Of a stretch of 64,000 nucleotides of DNA, positions 17,062 to 28,399 are shown piece after piece. Every line of letters begins with the position of its first letter. Positions within the stretch are counted from its first letter, which is position 1. The notes under the pieces are model-generated. The model searched no databases, was not told the origin of the DNA, and saw only the letters and a program-made list of their open reading frames with translations. Source of the DNA: Schlegelella aquatica (GTDB lineage Bacteria > Pseudomonadota > Gammaproteobacteria > Burkholderiales > Burkholderiaceae_C); assembly GCF_026013905.1 (NCBI RefSeq), contig NZ_CP110257.1:558001-622000 (forward strand), given 5' to 3'. The position numbers and the translations under genes were made by a program.

Positions 17062-19178
17062 CGGGCCTCCGTGGGCGCGGCCGCAGCCGTCAGCAGGGCG
17101 GATTTCAGGGAGTCGAACTCTCGGTCGGCGTCCAGCGTCTTGCGGGTGGACGACAGTGCCGCCACCAACCGGGTGGTGCCGGCCTCGGTGCCTTGGAGCC
17201 AGATCCACAGCCGGCGTTCCCTCACATAGAGCATGGCGAAGACGCCCAGCACCAGCAGCAGGCAGCCCAGGTACACCAGCTTCTTGCCCGGCGCACGCGC
17301 CAACTGGAAGACGCTGGCCTGCACCTGCTGGAAGTCCTTGAGCTCGAGGATCAGCGGGGCAGGGTAGAAGAAGGCGTCCGACAGCGAGAGCACGGCCTGG
17401 GTCATGAAGGCCTGGGTCCGGTCATCGGGGGCGAGCGGCGGCAGGCCGGCCCGTTCGCGGGTGAGCTGCGCGAGCTCGAACAGCACACCGTTGAGGATCC
17501 GCACCAGCACCTCCGAGGTGCGGGCGCGGTCCGGCTCGGGCACGTGCTCTTCCATGAAGTCGGCGATCGCCTGCAGGCCGGCCGAGGGCGGCCCGCCTGC
17601 GCGCACCGCCTCGGCGCCGGCAAAGAGCCCGAGCGCGCGCCGCGCCGACACCTGCAACTGCTCGGCCAGCTCCGGCTTGCCGGGCGGGGCCGCCTGGCGC
17701 ACGTAACGCTGCACCGCCTGCTCGCGCGACGAGGCATCGAGCAACGCACTGTGCAGGCGCAGCCAGCCGTCCATGCTGTCGCGGTCATCCGCGGGGATGC
17801 GCAGGTACCGGAACGACTCGGCCGGGCTGTCGCGCACGCCGGCCAGGAACACGCGCTGGCCGTCGAGTTCGATCGGCAGCATGTAGTTGTGGAACTCGCG
17901 CGCCTGGCCGCTGGCGTCCCGCAGCTTGTAGGTGACCGAGGGCCCCACGTTGCGCAGCGTCTTGTCGCCGGGGGGCTTCGCGCTGGAGCCCAGGTGCTTG
18001 TCGAGGCTGCCGATCAGATCCACCTTGCGCACGTCGGCCCCGGCGCCGGCCGCGCCCAGGTTCTCGACATTGATGACGCGCAGGCCGGTGAATTCCAGCG
18101 TCAGCTGCTCGTTGCCGTTGCGCAGCGTGGTCGCGTCGCCGACCCGGCCTTCCACGGTGAAAGGCTGCCCTGCGCCTTGCAGGGGCTGGGCTTGCAGCAC
18201 CACGCGGGAGCCCCCGTCGTCGAAGCTGGATTGGTAGATCGCCACGCCCCGATGGAACGCAGGTTGGTTGACCTTCACCGTCGCCGGGATCGCCTGCTTC
18301 GTCTCGTGATCGTGGATCACGATCTCGCTGGCGAAGAGTTTGGGCATGCCCGTCTCGTAGTACTCGACGATGAACTTCTTCAGCTCGATGTCGAAGGGCA
18401 GCGGTTGCAGCAGCACGCCGTCGGACTGGTTGAGGATCACCGTGTCGGAGCGGGCGCCCTCGGGCACCAGCATGTTGCCGCGGAAGGTCGGGTTGTCGAT
18501 GCTGAGCCAGTGCTTGGCCGGCACTTCGCTGACGCGCCCTGAGCCGGCATAGGGCTCCTTGCCGGCGAACCACATCTGCGCGCGCACGATGAGGTCGCCG
18601 TCGAACAGACCGCCCAGGCAGATCAGCACGATCGCCGAGTGCGCCGCCAGGTAGCCGATGCGGTTGGCACCGCCCTTCTTGGCTGCGACCATCACGCCTT
18701 GTGTCCGCACATCGGCACGCGCCTTCCAGCCGTTGCGCTGCAGCAGGGCCGTCACTCGCCGCAGGGTCTCGTCGCGGGGCGCGGCGAGTTCCGCGCTCGC
18801 CTTGTGATGGAAGGCTTGCAGGCTCTGCTCGCGCACATGCTCCTTGTACGTCCTGAGGTCGTGCAGGATCTTCGGCGTGTTCCGGGCGATGCACAGGCTC
18901 GTCGAGACGACCAGGAACGCGAGGATGAGCAGGAACCACCACGCGCTGTACACCGAGTACAGCCGCACCGCGCCGAACGCCTCGGCCCAGAAGGGGCCGA
19001 ACTGGTTCACGTAGTTGACCCAGGGCTCGTGCTGCTTGACGACGGTGCCGATGACGGAGGCGATGCAGATGACCGTCAACAGCGCGATCGCAAAGCGCAT
19101 CGACGAGACGAGCTCCACCGCCTCGCGCCATGCGCGCGCGCCGGAACGGACCTCGAGACCGGTGGTGGAGCTGGACAT
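17058..19178 (-). CDS. resB: Cytochrome c biogenesis protein ResB (System II)
   Basis: This 706-residue protein is the ResB partner of CcsB. Three N-terminal helices are visible (ELVSSMRFAIALLTVICIAS; YSAWWFLLILAFLVVSTSLC; IGYLAAHSAIVLICLGGLFD), then a large periplasmic domain, and a last helix near the C-terminus (LVYLGCLLLVLGVFAMLYVR). The N-terminal SMRFAI and the loop TPKILHDLRTYKEHVRE are family hallmarks. ATG 19178 is preferred over a TTG at 19202 because the family starts close to it. The stop overlaps ccsB. No CcdA or CcsX partner is seen nearby. Confidence 0.93.
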   Translation of the reverse strand: MSSSTTGLEVRSGARAWREAVELVSSMRFAIALLTVICIASVIGTVVKQHEPWVNYVNQFGPFWAEAFGAVRLYSVYSAWWFLLILAFLVVSTSLCIARNTPKILHDLRTYKEHVREQSLQAFHHKASAELAAPRDETLRRVTALLQRNGWKARADVRTQGVMVAAKKGGANRIGYLAAHSAIVLICLGGLFDGDLIVRAQMWFAGKEPYAGSGRVSEVPAKHWLSIDNPTFRGNMLVPEGARSDTVILNQSDGVLLQPLPFDIELKKFIVEYYETGMPKLFASEIVIHDHETKQAIPATVKVNQPAFHRGVAIYQSSFDDGGSRVVLQAQPLQGAGQPFTVEGRVGDATTLRNGNEQLTLEFTGLRVINVENLGAAGAGADVRKVDLIGSLDKHLGSSAKPPGDKTLRNVGPSVTYKLRDASGQAREFHNYMLPIELDGQRVFLAGVRDSPAESFRYLRIPADDRDSMDGWLRLHSALLDASSREQAVQRYVRQAAPPGKPELAEQLQVSARRALGLFAGAEAVRAGGPPSAGLQAIADFMEEHVPEPDRARTSEVLVRILNGVLFELAQLTRERAGLPPLAPDDRTQAFMTQAVLSLSDAFFYPAPLILELKDFQQVQASVFQLARAPGKKLVYLGCLLLVLGVFAMLYVRERRLWIWLQGTEAGTTRLVAALSSTRKTLDADREFDSLKSALLTAAAAPTEAR

Positions 19179-19216
19179 GGGGCGATTATCGAGTCGCGGC
19201 AATACCGGGGTTCACG

Positions 19217-19252
19217 GAAAAGAAAAGGCGGGCATCCCTCCCGGGGCCCGCC
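19217..19252 (-). terminator. Intrinsic terminator of the cytochrome c4 gene
   Basis: On the minus strand GGCGGGC (19252-19246) pairs with GCCCGCC (19233-19227) around a 12-nt loop and is followed by TTTTCTTTT. It lies 51 bp after the cytochrome c4 stop and before resB, so it should separate cytochrome c4 transcription from the resB-ccsB-msrPQ genes at least partly. Confidence 0.8.
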
Positions 19253-19303
19253 TCGTTCTTGTTGGCTGTGTCGGCTGGGTGTCGGCGCGTGGCCGGCGCG
19301 GGA

Positions 19304-19927
19304 TCAGCGCAGACCCGCGATGTAGTCGGCCACCGCCTTGACCTCGCGGTCCGACATCTTGGCCGCGATCGCCGTCATCTGGGCGTTGTTGTCGCGCGCG
19401 CCGCCGCGGAAGGCGACCAACTGAGCCTCGGTGTACTCGGCGTGCTGACCGCTCAGGCGGGGGTACTGCGAGGGGATGCCGGCGCCCGTGGGGCTGTGGC
19501 AACCGGCGCACGCGGGCACCTGCTTGTCGGCAATGCCGCCGCGGTAGATGCGCTCGCCCAGCGTGACCAGTGCCTTGTCCTTGGCGAAGCCGGACTTGGC
19601 CTGCTTGCTGGCGTAGAACGCGGCCACGTTCTTCATGTCGGCCTCGCTGAGCGCGGAGGCGAAGCCCTGCATGACGGGGTTCTTGCGCTTGCCCGACTTG
19701 AACTCGGTGAGCTGCTTGACGATGTACTCCGGATGCTGACCCGCGAGGATCGGGTTGGCGGGGCTGCCGCGCGAGCCGTCCACCGCATGGCAGGCCGCGC
19801 ACACCTGCGTGGCGATCGCCTGGCCCTTGGCGAGGTCGGGCTGGGCCGGGGCTTGGGCAGGTGCATCGGCCGCAAAGGCGGGAGCCAGCGCGGCAGCGGC
19901 GAGCATCAGGGTAGCGATCGATTTCAT
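19304..19927 (-). CDS. Diheme cytochrome c4
   Basis: The 207-residue precursor has a signal peptide (MKSIATLMLAAAALAPAFAA) and two class I cytochrome c domains. The heme-binding motifs are CAACH (43-47) and CAGCH (140-144), each followed at a distance by the sixth-ligand Met region (PVMQGFASAL and AQMTAIAAKM). This two-domain layout and length define cytochrome c4, a periplasmic electron carrier to terminal oxidases. It is encoded directly upstream of the ResB/CcsB machinery that would mature it. The start lies 58 bp from the divergent engB ATG; no clear Shine-Dalgarno is seen. Confidence 0.93.
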   Translation of the reverse strand: MKSIATLMLAAAALAPAFAADAPAQAPAQPDLAKGQAIATQVCAACHAVDGSRGSPANPILAGQHPEYIVKQLTEFKSGKRKNPVMQGFASALSEADMKNVAAFYASKQAKSGFAKDKALVTLGERIYRGGIADKQVPACAGCHSPTGAGIPSQYPRLSGQHAEYTEAQLVAFRGGARDNNAQMTAIAAKMSDREVKAVADYIAGLR

Positions 19928-19985
19928 GGGAGGAATTTTTCGTGGGCCAGCTGCAAAACCCGGGGATTTTACAATGGCCGCCACG

Positions 19986-20678
19986 ATGTCCGATGTCACC
20001 CCCTCCGGGGCGGCTGCCGCGCCCGGGCCCGACGCCAAGCGGGCGCTCGCCTGGGCCCACACCGCCCGTTTCCTCGTCACCGCCAGCCAGTTGCATCAGC
20101 TGCCGCAGCACGCGTTGCCCGAGATCGCCTTCGTCGGCCGTTCCAACGCCGGCAAGTCGACCGCGATCAACACGCTGACGCAGCAGCGCCGGCTCGCCTT
20201 CGCATCCAAGACGCCCGGCCGCACGCAGCACATCAACCTGTTCGAGCTGGGCCCCCGCCAGGCGGCCGACGCCGTGCTGGCGGACCTGCCCGGCTACGGC
20301 TACGCGGCGGTCGAGCGCACCGCCAAGCTGCGCTGGCAGGAGGTGATGGCCCGCTACCTGGCCGAGCGCTCTCAGTTGCGGGGCGTGGTGCTGCTCGTCG
20401 ATGCGCGCCACGGGCCGACCGAGCTGGACCAGCAATTGCTGCGGTTCGTCGCGCCGCGGGTCGGAACCGGGGAGGTGCGCCTGCTGGTGGCGCTCACCAA
20501 GGCCGACAAGTTGAGCCGGCACGAGGCCCAGCGCTCGCTGCGCGCTGCCGAGCAGGTGGTGGGTGAGTTCGTGACCGAGCACGCCGACGTGGGCCTGCTG
20601 CTGTTCTCGTCGCTGAACCGCACCGGGCTGGACGACCTGGCGCTGACCCTCCATCACTGGGCGCATCCCGTCGCCTAG
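19986..20678 (+). CDS. engB: Ribosome biogenesis GTP-binding protein EngB (YihA/YsxC)
   Basis: This 230-residue GTPase assists late assembly of the 50S ribosomal subunit. G1 is GRSNAGKS (51-58), G2 region KTPGRTQ, G3 DLPGYGYA, G4 TKADKL and G5 SSLNRTG. The phrase VGRSNAGKSTAINTL is diagnostic for the family. ATG 19986 is taken as start; ATG 19974 gives four more residues and is equally possible. A TACAAT hexamer at 19970-19975 may be the -10 of its promoter, which would favour the downstream ATG. It is divergent from cytochrome c4, a very common arrangement in Burkholderiales. Confidence 0.95.
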   Translation: MSDVTPSGAAAAPGPDAKRALAWAHTARFLVTASQLHQLPQHALPEIAFVGRSNAGKSTAINTLTQQRRLAFASKTPGRTQHINLFELGPRQAADAVLADLPGYGYAAVERTAKLRWQEVMARYLAERSQLRGVVLLVDARHGPTELDQQLLRFVAPRVGTGEVRLLVALTKADKLSRHEAQRSLRAAEQVVGEFVTEHADVGLLLFSSLNRTGLDDLALTLHHWAHPVA

Positions 20679-20752
20679 GTGACGGTGGGGGCCGGGGCCG
20701 GCCGGGATACTGTGTCTCGCGCCGCAAGAGCGCGGCGTCCGAGGAGGAACCG

Positions 20753-21658
20753 ATGAGCCCTGTCGAGATGGAGACTTTCACCGCAGAGCTTGCGCACGGC
20801 ATCCGGCTGGTGTGCCGGCGTGCGGGGCCGGCGGGCGCGCCCGTGCTGGTGATGCTGCACGGCTTTCCGGAAGCGGCTTTCGCGTGGGACGACGTGGCGG
20901 CCCGCCTGGCGCCGCGCTGGCGGGTGGTGGCGCCCAACCTGAGGGGCTACGCCGGCTCCTCGACGCCGAAGGACGTGGAAGCCTACCGCGCGAAGCACCT
21001 GGTGCAGGACGTCGCCGAGCTGTTGCGCCAGCTCGGCGCGCCCGTGGCGGCGCTCGTCGCCCACGACTGGGGCGGTGCGGTGGCCTGGAACCTCGCGGTG
21101 CAGCAGCCGGAACTGATCGAGCGCCTGGTGATCGTCAATTCGCCCCATCCGGCCACCTTCCTGCGGGAGCTCAAGCACAACCCCGCCCAGCAGGCGGCCA
21201 GCGCCTACATGAACTTCCTGTGCCGCCCCGACGCCGAGCAATTGCTGGCGGCCGACGACTACGCGCGCCTGTGGCCGTTCTTCGAGCGCATGGGCGCGGC
21301 CGCAGAGGGGGGCTGGCTCGACGAGGCGATGCGCGAGCGCTACCGGGAGGTCTGGCGCCAGGGCCTGACCGGGCCGCTCAACTACTACCGCGCCTCGCCG
21401 CTGCGCCCGCCCACCGACCGGGACGCGGCTGCCACCCGCGTGGAACTGCGCCCCGAGCAGGTGACCGTCCGGGTGCCCACGCTCGTGCTGTGGGGCGAGG
21501 CCGACACGGCGCTGCCGCCTGCATTGCTCGACGGGCTGGAGGACTACGTGCCGAGGCTCACCGTGCGCCGCCGGCCTCATGCCACGCACTGGATCCTGCA
21601 CGAGGAGCCGCAGTGGGTGGCCGAGCAGATCGAAGCCTTCCTGGACGGCCGTCTCTGA
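20753..21658 (+). CDS. Alpha/beta hydrolase, epoxide-hydrolase/haloalkane-dehalogenase type
   Basis: The 301-residue enzyme has the alpha/beta-hydrolase fold with an Asp nucleophile (Asp105) in LVAHDWGG, the signature of epoxide hydrolases and haloalkane dehalogenases. The oxyanion motif HGFPE is at 36-40, NLRGYAGSS follows, and HATHWILHEEP supplies the catalytic His279. A cap domain with several tyrosines (NYYRAS) supports epoxide-hydrolase chemistry. No signal peptide is present. It follows engB by 74 bp with AGGAGGAA before the ATG and converges with DUF1631. Natural substrate unknown. Confidence 0.88.
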   Translation: MSPVEMETFTAELAHGIRLVCRRAGPAGAPVLVMLHGFPEAAFAWDDVAARLAPRWRVVAPNLRGYAGSSTPKDVEAYRAKHLVQDVAELLRQLGAPVAALVAHDWGGAVAWNLAVQQPELIERLVIVNSPHPATFLRELKHNPAQQAASAYMNFLCRPDAEQLLAADDYARLWPFFERMGAAAEGGWLDEAMRERYREVWRQGLTGPLNYYRASPLRPPTDRDAAATRVELRPEQVTVRVPTLVLWGEADTALPPALLDGLEDYVPRLTVRRRPHATHWILHEEPQWVAEQIEAFLDGRL

Positions 21659-21727
21659 GGGCGGGGCGAGGCGGCCTTGCCGCTCGCGCTGCAGGCCGGG
21701 CGGCGCCGCGCGGCCCGTATCGGCCCC

Positions 21728-23800
21728 TCATCGGGGGCCGTCGAGGTCCTGCAACATGCTGTCTGCCGCGCGCTGCAGCAGCGAGCGGTCTTCCAGCACG
21801 GTGACGAGTCCTTCGCGCAGGAGGCGCTCCAGCGCGCGCCGGGTCATCGAGTGCGAATGCCCCACCTGCTGACTGGAGAACAGGAAGAACTGCTTGTTGT
21901 CGCTCACCCAGGTGAGCTGCGCCGTGACCCAGCGGCCCTGGACGAACATCAGGTACCAAGTGCCGGGCACCAGCCGGGACTGCCAGGCTTCGCGCGCCAG
22001 GCGGCCGGCCTCCGTCTCGGGGTGAGACATCAGGCCGATCGGCACGGTGGGCAGGACACTGCGGTCCACGTCCTCGCCGGAATCGAACCACAGCGGGCCC
22101 GAGTCCTCCTCCTCGCGCAACCGTTGCACCAGTTGCTCGGGTGTCAGATCCTCCGGGGCCGGCTCGCGCATGTGCTTGGTGTGCATCGCGCGCAGCTCCG
22201 CCAGCACCGCGGCCCGCTGCTCGGTCGGCATGCCGATCAGGTCCAGCCCGCGCTGCAGGCGCTCGGTCATGAGCGGCAACAGGGCGCGCAGCCGGGCGCG
22301 GTCCTCGGCATTGCGCATCGGCTGCAGGCTCCACAGCAGCTCGTCGACGGTGTGCAGCAGCTCCGACGTCTCCTGCCCGTCCTCGCCGTAGCGGCTCATC
22401 GCCTCGACCAGCACGTCCACCCAGGGGCCGAAGAGGAAGTCGCGCAGGCTCTGGCTGATGGGCGGCCCTTGCCACTGGCGCATCTGCTGGCGCAACACGC
22501 TGCGCAACTGCTCGGCGCGCTCGATGCGCTGGAGCTTCTCGACCGCCGCGCGCGAGCGTTCGATCGCCTCGCGGGCCTTGGCATCGATGTAGTCGTTGAC
22601 TTCCTGCAAGGCCCGGCGGTAGAGCGTCGCGTCCGGCTTGTCTTGCGCCGCGACGCGTCCGACGAGCTGTTCGACGAAAGCGAGAAAGCCGCTCAGGCGC
22701 TCGTCCTTCACATCGGCATAGCCTGCGCAGTGAGAGGCGATGCGATCGAGCAGCAGCCAGGTCGGGTGCTGTTGCTCGGTGAGCAGGGTCGGGTCTTGCA
22801 AGGCGACGCGCAGCACCGAGACTTGCAGCCGGCCGAGCACGCTGCGCACCGGGGGCAGCAGGCGAGGGTCGGCCAAGATCTGATCGAACAGTTTGGACAG
22901 CAGCGACACCAGCTCAGGGTCCGGGCTTGTCGGCGCGGCCCCGGCGGCGGGGGCCTGCAGCTGCTGCAGCACATTGGGTACGGTCACGTGCGGCGCATCG
23001 AGCGGGACGGGCAGGCTGTCCGGGGCGATGCGGCGGTTCAGCTCGGCGAGCCGCGCCTCCAGCCCTCCGGGGACCGCGGGCGCGCCCGCAGGAGCGGCCG
23101 CCCGCAACTTGCCCAGCACCTGGCCGAACGGATCGCGCGCGGGCGCCGGGCTGGCGGGGGTGGGCACGGCCCGGAACGACAACGGCTCCACCCCCTTTTG
23201 CTCCAGGCCGCGGCACAGACTGGCGTACGCCTCGCGCAGCAGGCGCCCCATCTCGCTGCCTGCCGTGCGCAGCAGCAGCATCCTCGGAGCCGTGTCCAGC
23301 GGCAGGACCCGGCTCGAATGGCTCAAGGCCCGGGCATATACCTCGGGGCGCAACGGATTCGCCTCGCGCCGGATGGTGGTTTCACCCCGCAGGGCCGCCA
23401 TGTAGGCCTGCACCTCGCGCAACTCCCATTCCGCCAGCTCTTCGATCTGCATGACCGTGCGCGAGGTCTCGATGTCTTCCTCGGCCTGGCGCTCGTCGAC
23501 CAGGGTCAGCTCGTCGACGCGCAGACGACCGATCGAGCGGCCGCGCGCGGCGGCTCGATCGTCCATGGCTTCTCGCACGGCCTGGTCGAGGTGGCTCGCG
23601 AACGACTCGACCCACCGTGCGCCGTGGCGGTTGAGCGCCTCCATGGCGGCGAAGACCTGCTGGCGGTCCTGCGCGACGGCCAGCGCCATGCTGCTGCTGC
23701 GCAGTGACTCGAGGGTGGCCGCGACCACGCGCCGCGCGAAGTCGGGTAGGCCCGCGAGCACGGGTTCCAGATGCAGCTGCAAGGCGTGAGGGGCGGTCAT
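21728..23800 (-). CDS. DUF1631 domain-containing protein
   Basis: The 690-residue soluble protein matches the DUF1631 pattern: a mostly helical, acidic N-terminal two thirds (e.g. FDQILADPRLLPPVRSVLGR and HPTWLLLDRIA, both typical), a Pro/Ala linker near 200-240, and a C-terminal beta region with GTWYLMFVQGRWVTAQLTW and KQFFLFSSQQVG. The C-terminal strand pattern resembles a PilZ-like barrel, but no RxxxR c-di-GMP motif is evident. Function of the family is unknown. It lies downstream of groEL on the same strand but is separated from it by a strong terminator. Confidence 0.85.
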   Translation of the reverse strand: MTAPHALQLHLEPVLAGLPDFARRVVAATLESLRSSSMALAVAQDRQQVFAAMEALNRHGARWVESFASHLDQAVREAMDDRAAARGRSIGRLRVDELTLVDERQAEEDIETSRTVMQIEELAEWELREVQAYMAALRGETTIRREANPLRPEVYARALSHSSRVLPLDTAPRMLLLRTAGSEMGRLLREAYASLCRGLEQKGVEPLSFRAVPTPASPAPARDPFGQVLGKLRAAAPAGAPAVPGGLEARLAELNRRIAPDSLPVPLDAPHVTVPNVLQQLQAPAAGAAPTSPDPELVSLLSKLFDQILADPRLLPPVRSVLGRLQVSVLRVALQDPTLLTEQQHPTWLLLDRIASHCAGYADVKDERLSGFLAFVEQLVGRVAAQDKPDATLYRRALQEVNDYIDAKAREAIERSRAAVEKLQRIERAEQLRSVLRQQMRQWQGPPISQSLRDFLFGPWVDVLVEAMSRYGEDGQETSELLHTVDELLWSLQPMRNAEDRARLRALLPLMTERLQRGLDLIGMPTEQRAAVLAELRAMHTKHMREPAPEDLTPEQLVQRLREEEDSGPLWFDSGEDVDRSVLPTVPIGLMSHPETEAGRLAREAWQSRLVPGTWYLMFVQGRWVTAQLTWVSDNKQFFLFSSQQVGHSHSMTRRALERLLREGLVTVLEDRSLLQRAADSMLQDLDGPR

Positions 23801-23965
23801 CGATGAGCCAAAAGACGCGCACGAAATGCGCGATTATGAGCCGACCCCGGCCCGGCGGTGACGGGGTTGCATCAGACAGGGGCCAGACGGCGCGGGCCGT
23901 CCGATGACCGGCGGGCAAAGTTGGCAAAACCGCCCGGGAGCCCAGAGGGAGTAAAGAGAGGGGGC

Positions 23966-23997
23966 AAAGAAAAAGGGCTGCCCGCAGGCAGCCCTTT
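23966..23997 (-). terminator. Intrinsic terminator of groES-groEL
   Basis: Perfect 11-bp arms (23972-23982 and 23987-23997) with a CGCA loop; on the minus strand the stem is followed by a U-rich tail (TTTTTCTTTG). It lies 31 bp after the groEL stop and isolates the operon from DUF1631. Confidence 0.92.
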
Positions 23998-24027
23998 CGT
24001 GCGAGAGCGCAGGCGCTCAGGCGGACA

Positions 24028-25999
<1,972 letters not shown>

Positions 26000-26102
26000 T
26001 GCATCTCCTTGGATGAGAAGGCTCTCTCTCAAATGCAATGAGCGCATGTGAGCGCTCATTCACATTCCTGTGCCGCCGCGCACCGCAGTGCCGGCGGCGT
26101 TA

Positions 26103-26129
26103 CTAGCACTCGCCAATGGAGAGTGCTAA
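26103..26129. promoter_or_regulatory. CIRCE operator (HrcA binding site)
   Basis: CTAGCACTC (26103-26111), a 9-bp spacer and GAGTGCTAA (26121-26129) match the CIRCE consensus TTAGCACTC-N9-GAGTGCTAA at 17 of 18 arm positions. It lies immediately downstream of the -10 box of the groES promoter, where HrcA binding blocks transcription at normal temperature. hrcA itself is not in this window. Confidence 0.96.
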
Positions 26130-26138
26130 CAGCAGCTG

Positions 26139-26166
26139 ATTATAGGGACGCAGCCCGGCGTTTCAA
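26139..26166 (-). promoter_or_regulatory. Sigma70 promoter of groES-groEL
   Basis: On the minus strand TTGAAA (26166-26161) and a perfect TATAAT (26144-26139) are separated by 16 bp. Transcription should start near 26132, just before the CIRCE element. The promoter looks like a housekeeping type, not sigma32, so HrcA repression is the visible heat-shock control. Confidence 0.88.
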
Positions 26167-26243
26167 GGGTGGCTCCCCCGTGTGCCGGGGGGCGGGCGGG
26201 GGCCGGCGCGCCTGCGCTGTGCAGACCCAGACGTCGCGCAGAC

Positions 26244-27338
26244 TCAGACGTTGAACAGGAAGTGCATCACGTCGCCGTCCTTGACGACGTACTCCTTGCC
26301 TTCCGCGCGCATCTTGCCGGCGTCCTTGGCGCCCTGCTCGCCGCCGTGGGCGACGAAGTCCTCGTAAGCGATGGTCTGCGCGCGGATGAACCCGCGTTCG
26401 AAGTCGGTGTGGATGACCCCTGCGGCCTGCGGGGCGGTGGCGCCGATGGGGACGGTCCAGGCGCGCACTTCCTTTTCGCCGGCGGTGAAGTAGGTCTGCA
26501 GCCCCAGCAGCTTGAAGGCCGCGCGGATGAGGCGGTTGAGGCCCGGCTCGTCCTGGCCCATCTCTTTGAGGAACATGAGCTTGTCCTCGTCGCTCATGTC
26601 GGCGAGTTCGGCCTCGGTTTTGGCGCAGATCGCCACCACCGGCGCGTTCTGCTTGGCCGCGTATTCGCGCAACCGGTCCAGCAGCGGGTTGTTCTCGAAG
26701 CCGTCCTCGGCGACGTTGCCGACGAACATCGCCGGCTTGGCCGTGATGAGGCACAGCGGTTTGAGCACGGCGAGCTCTTCCTTGCTGAAGTCGATGGTGC
26801 GCACCGGCTGGCCTTCGTTGAGCGCCGCCTGGCACTTGTCGAGCACGTCCACCAGGCGCTGCGCCTCCTTGTCGCCGCCGGCCTTGGCCACCTTGGTGTA
26901 GCGCTGCAGGCCCTTCTCGACGGTGGCCAGATCGGCCAGGCACAGTTCGGTCTGGATCACCTCGATGTCGGCGATCGGGTCGACCTTGCCGGCCACGTGG
27001 ATGACGTTCGGGTCGTCGAAGCAGCGCACGACGTTGACGATGGCGTCCGTCTCGCGGATGTGCGCGAGGAACTGGTTGCCCAGCCCTTCGCCTTTGGACG
27101 CCCCCGCCACCAGCCCCGCGATGTCGACGAACTCGACGATGGCCGGCACCACGCGCTCGGGTTTGACGATCTCGGCCAGCTTGGCAAGGCGCGGGTCGGG
27201 CAGCTCGACGACGCCCACGTTGGGCTCGATGGTGCAGAACGGGTAGTTCTCGGCCGCGATGCCGGCCTTGGTCAGGGCGTTGAAGAGGGTGGACTTGCCG
27301 ACGTTCGGCAGCCCCACGATGCCGCATTTGAGGCTCAT
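26244..27338 (-). CDS. ychF: Redox-regulated ATPase YchF
   Basis: The 364-residue Obg-family P-loop ATPase has G1 GLPNVGKST (9-17), G3 [16 protein letters not shown], and an altered G4 (no NKxD), which explains the ATP preference of YchF. A central coiled-coil insertion and the C-terminal TGS domain ([36 protein letters not shown]) complete the family layout. YchF binds ribosomes and is linked to oxidative stress response in E. coli. It follows a divergent gap from groES and stands as a single gene. Confidence 0.96.
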   Translation of the reverse strand: MSLKCGIVGLPNVGKSTLFNALTKAGIAAENYPFCTIEPNVGVVELPDPRLAKLAEIVKPERVVPAIVEFVDIAGLVAGASKGEGLGNQFLAHIRETDAIVNVVRCFDDPNVIHVAGKVDPIADIEVIQTELCLADLATVEKGLQRYTKVAKAGGDKEAQRLVDVLDKCQAALNEGQPVRTIDFSKEELAVLKPLCLITAKPAMFVGNVAEDGFENNPLLDRLREYAAKQNAPVVAICAKTEAELADMSDEDKLMFLKEMGQDEPGLNRLIRAAFKLLGLQTYFTAGEKEVRAWTVPIGATAPQAAGVIHTDFERGFIRAQTIAYEDFVAHGGEQGAKDAGKMRAEGKEYVVKDGDVMHFLFNV

Positions 27339-27438
27339 GGCGGGCGTCTTTCGAGGCGTTGGGGGAAACGCGCGATTTTATGCGGGGGCGCACGCCCGGC
27401 GCCGAAAGCGGGAATGGCCGGCGGGCCGCCGGCCGCCT

Positions 27439-28311
27439 TCAGAACTTGTACCGGGCCCGTCCCCGCATGCCGGGCTGGAGCAGGCACTCGACGCCCTCGA
27501 GGATGATGGCGTTCATGCCGAAGGTGATGGCCCCGTCGAGCCGAGGGTCGCGCCGGTAGCCGGCCAGCGTGTCGCCCGGCTCGTGGCCCGGCGTGCCCGT
27601 GGCCGGGTCGACGTTGGGGATGGGGCAGCGCGCGCAGGGTTTGACGAGGGCCAATCGCACCGTGCCCTGCGGCGTGTCGATCTCCAACTCGTCCAGGTGA
27701 TCTTCGGCGTGAGGATCGAGCGGCTCGTCCCCACCGTCGATCACCAGGTTGGGGCGGAAGCGCTCCATGCCCACCGGCGCGCGCCCGGCCGCGGCGAGCC
27801 GGGTGTTGAGCTCGTCGAGCGCCGATTGCGAGGTGACGAGCAAGGGATAGCCGTCGCTGAACTGGTTGAGCGCCTCGCGCCCGCCTGTCCAACGCAGGCT
27901 CGAGAGGCGGCGTTGCTCGGGGTCGAAGCGCACCAGTCGCACGCGCTGGCCCAGGAAGTCACTGAACCATTGCGCCGCCAGGTCGCCCATGTCGTAGGCA
28001 GCCACCTCGTCGTCCCACACGCGCACGCGCGTGGGCGCCTCCACCGTGTCGTAGGCGATGTGCAGCGCGATCATGCCGGGCGCGCGCAACACCATGTCGT
28101 GCGGGCGCAGTTGCGGCCGCACCAGCGCCAGGCGCGGCCGCTGCCGTTGAGTCAGGAACTCCCCCGTCTCGTCCACCACCATCCAGGCGCGGTCGAGCTC
28201 CAGGCCGGTTTCAACGAGCAGGGCTTCGTCGAGCGCGACGCCCGCGCAGGACTTGACCGGGTAGACGTACAGGGAGTGGATGCGAAAGCGCAAGTCCTCG
28301 TTCACAGGCAT
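27439..28311 (-). CDS. MOSC domain-containing protein (mARC/YcbX-like)
   Basis: The 290-residue protein has the MOSC N-terminal beta-barrel (RIHSLYVYPVKSCAGVALDE, DRAWMVVDETGEFLTQRQ) and the C-terminal MOSC domain, with the likely molybdenum-cofactor cysteine in VKPCARCPIPNVDP. This layout is that of YcbX and the mitochondrial amidoxime reducing component, which reduce N-hydroxylated compounds. YcbX also has a C-terminal 2Fe-2S ferredoxin domain that is absent here, so a separate electron donor is needed. It lies upstream of ychF on the same strand, 100 bp apart. Confidence 0.9.
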   Translation of the reverse strand: MPVNEDLRFRIHSLYVYPVKSCAGVALDEALLVETGLELDRAWMVVDETGEFLTQRQRPRLALVRPQLRPHDMVLRAPGMIALHIAYDTVEAPTRVRVWDDEVAAYDMGDLAAQWFSDFLGQRVRLVRFDPEQRRLSSLRWTGGREALNQFSDGYPLLVTSQSALDELNTRLAAAGRAPVGMERFRPNLVIDGGDEPLDPHAEDHLDELEIDTPQGTVRLALVKPCARCPIPNVDPATGTPGHEPGDTLAGYRRDPRLDGAITFGMNAIILEGVECLLQPGMRGRARYKF

Positions 28312-28399
28312 GCCTCGGCGGTGTGGAAGCGGGGGGCGGTGATGTCGCGAGGTGCAGATGCGGCGGCCGGCCCCTGAGGATGGGCGGCCGCTCGTGACG

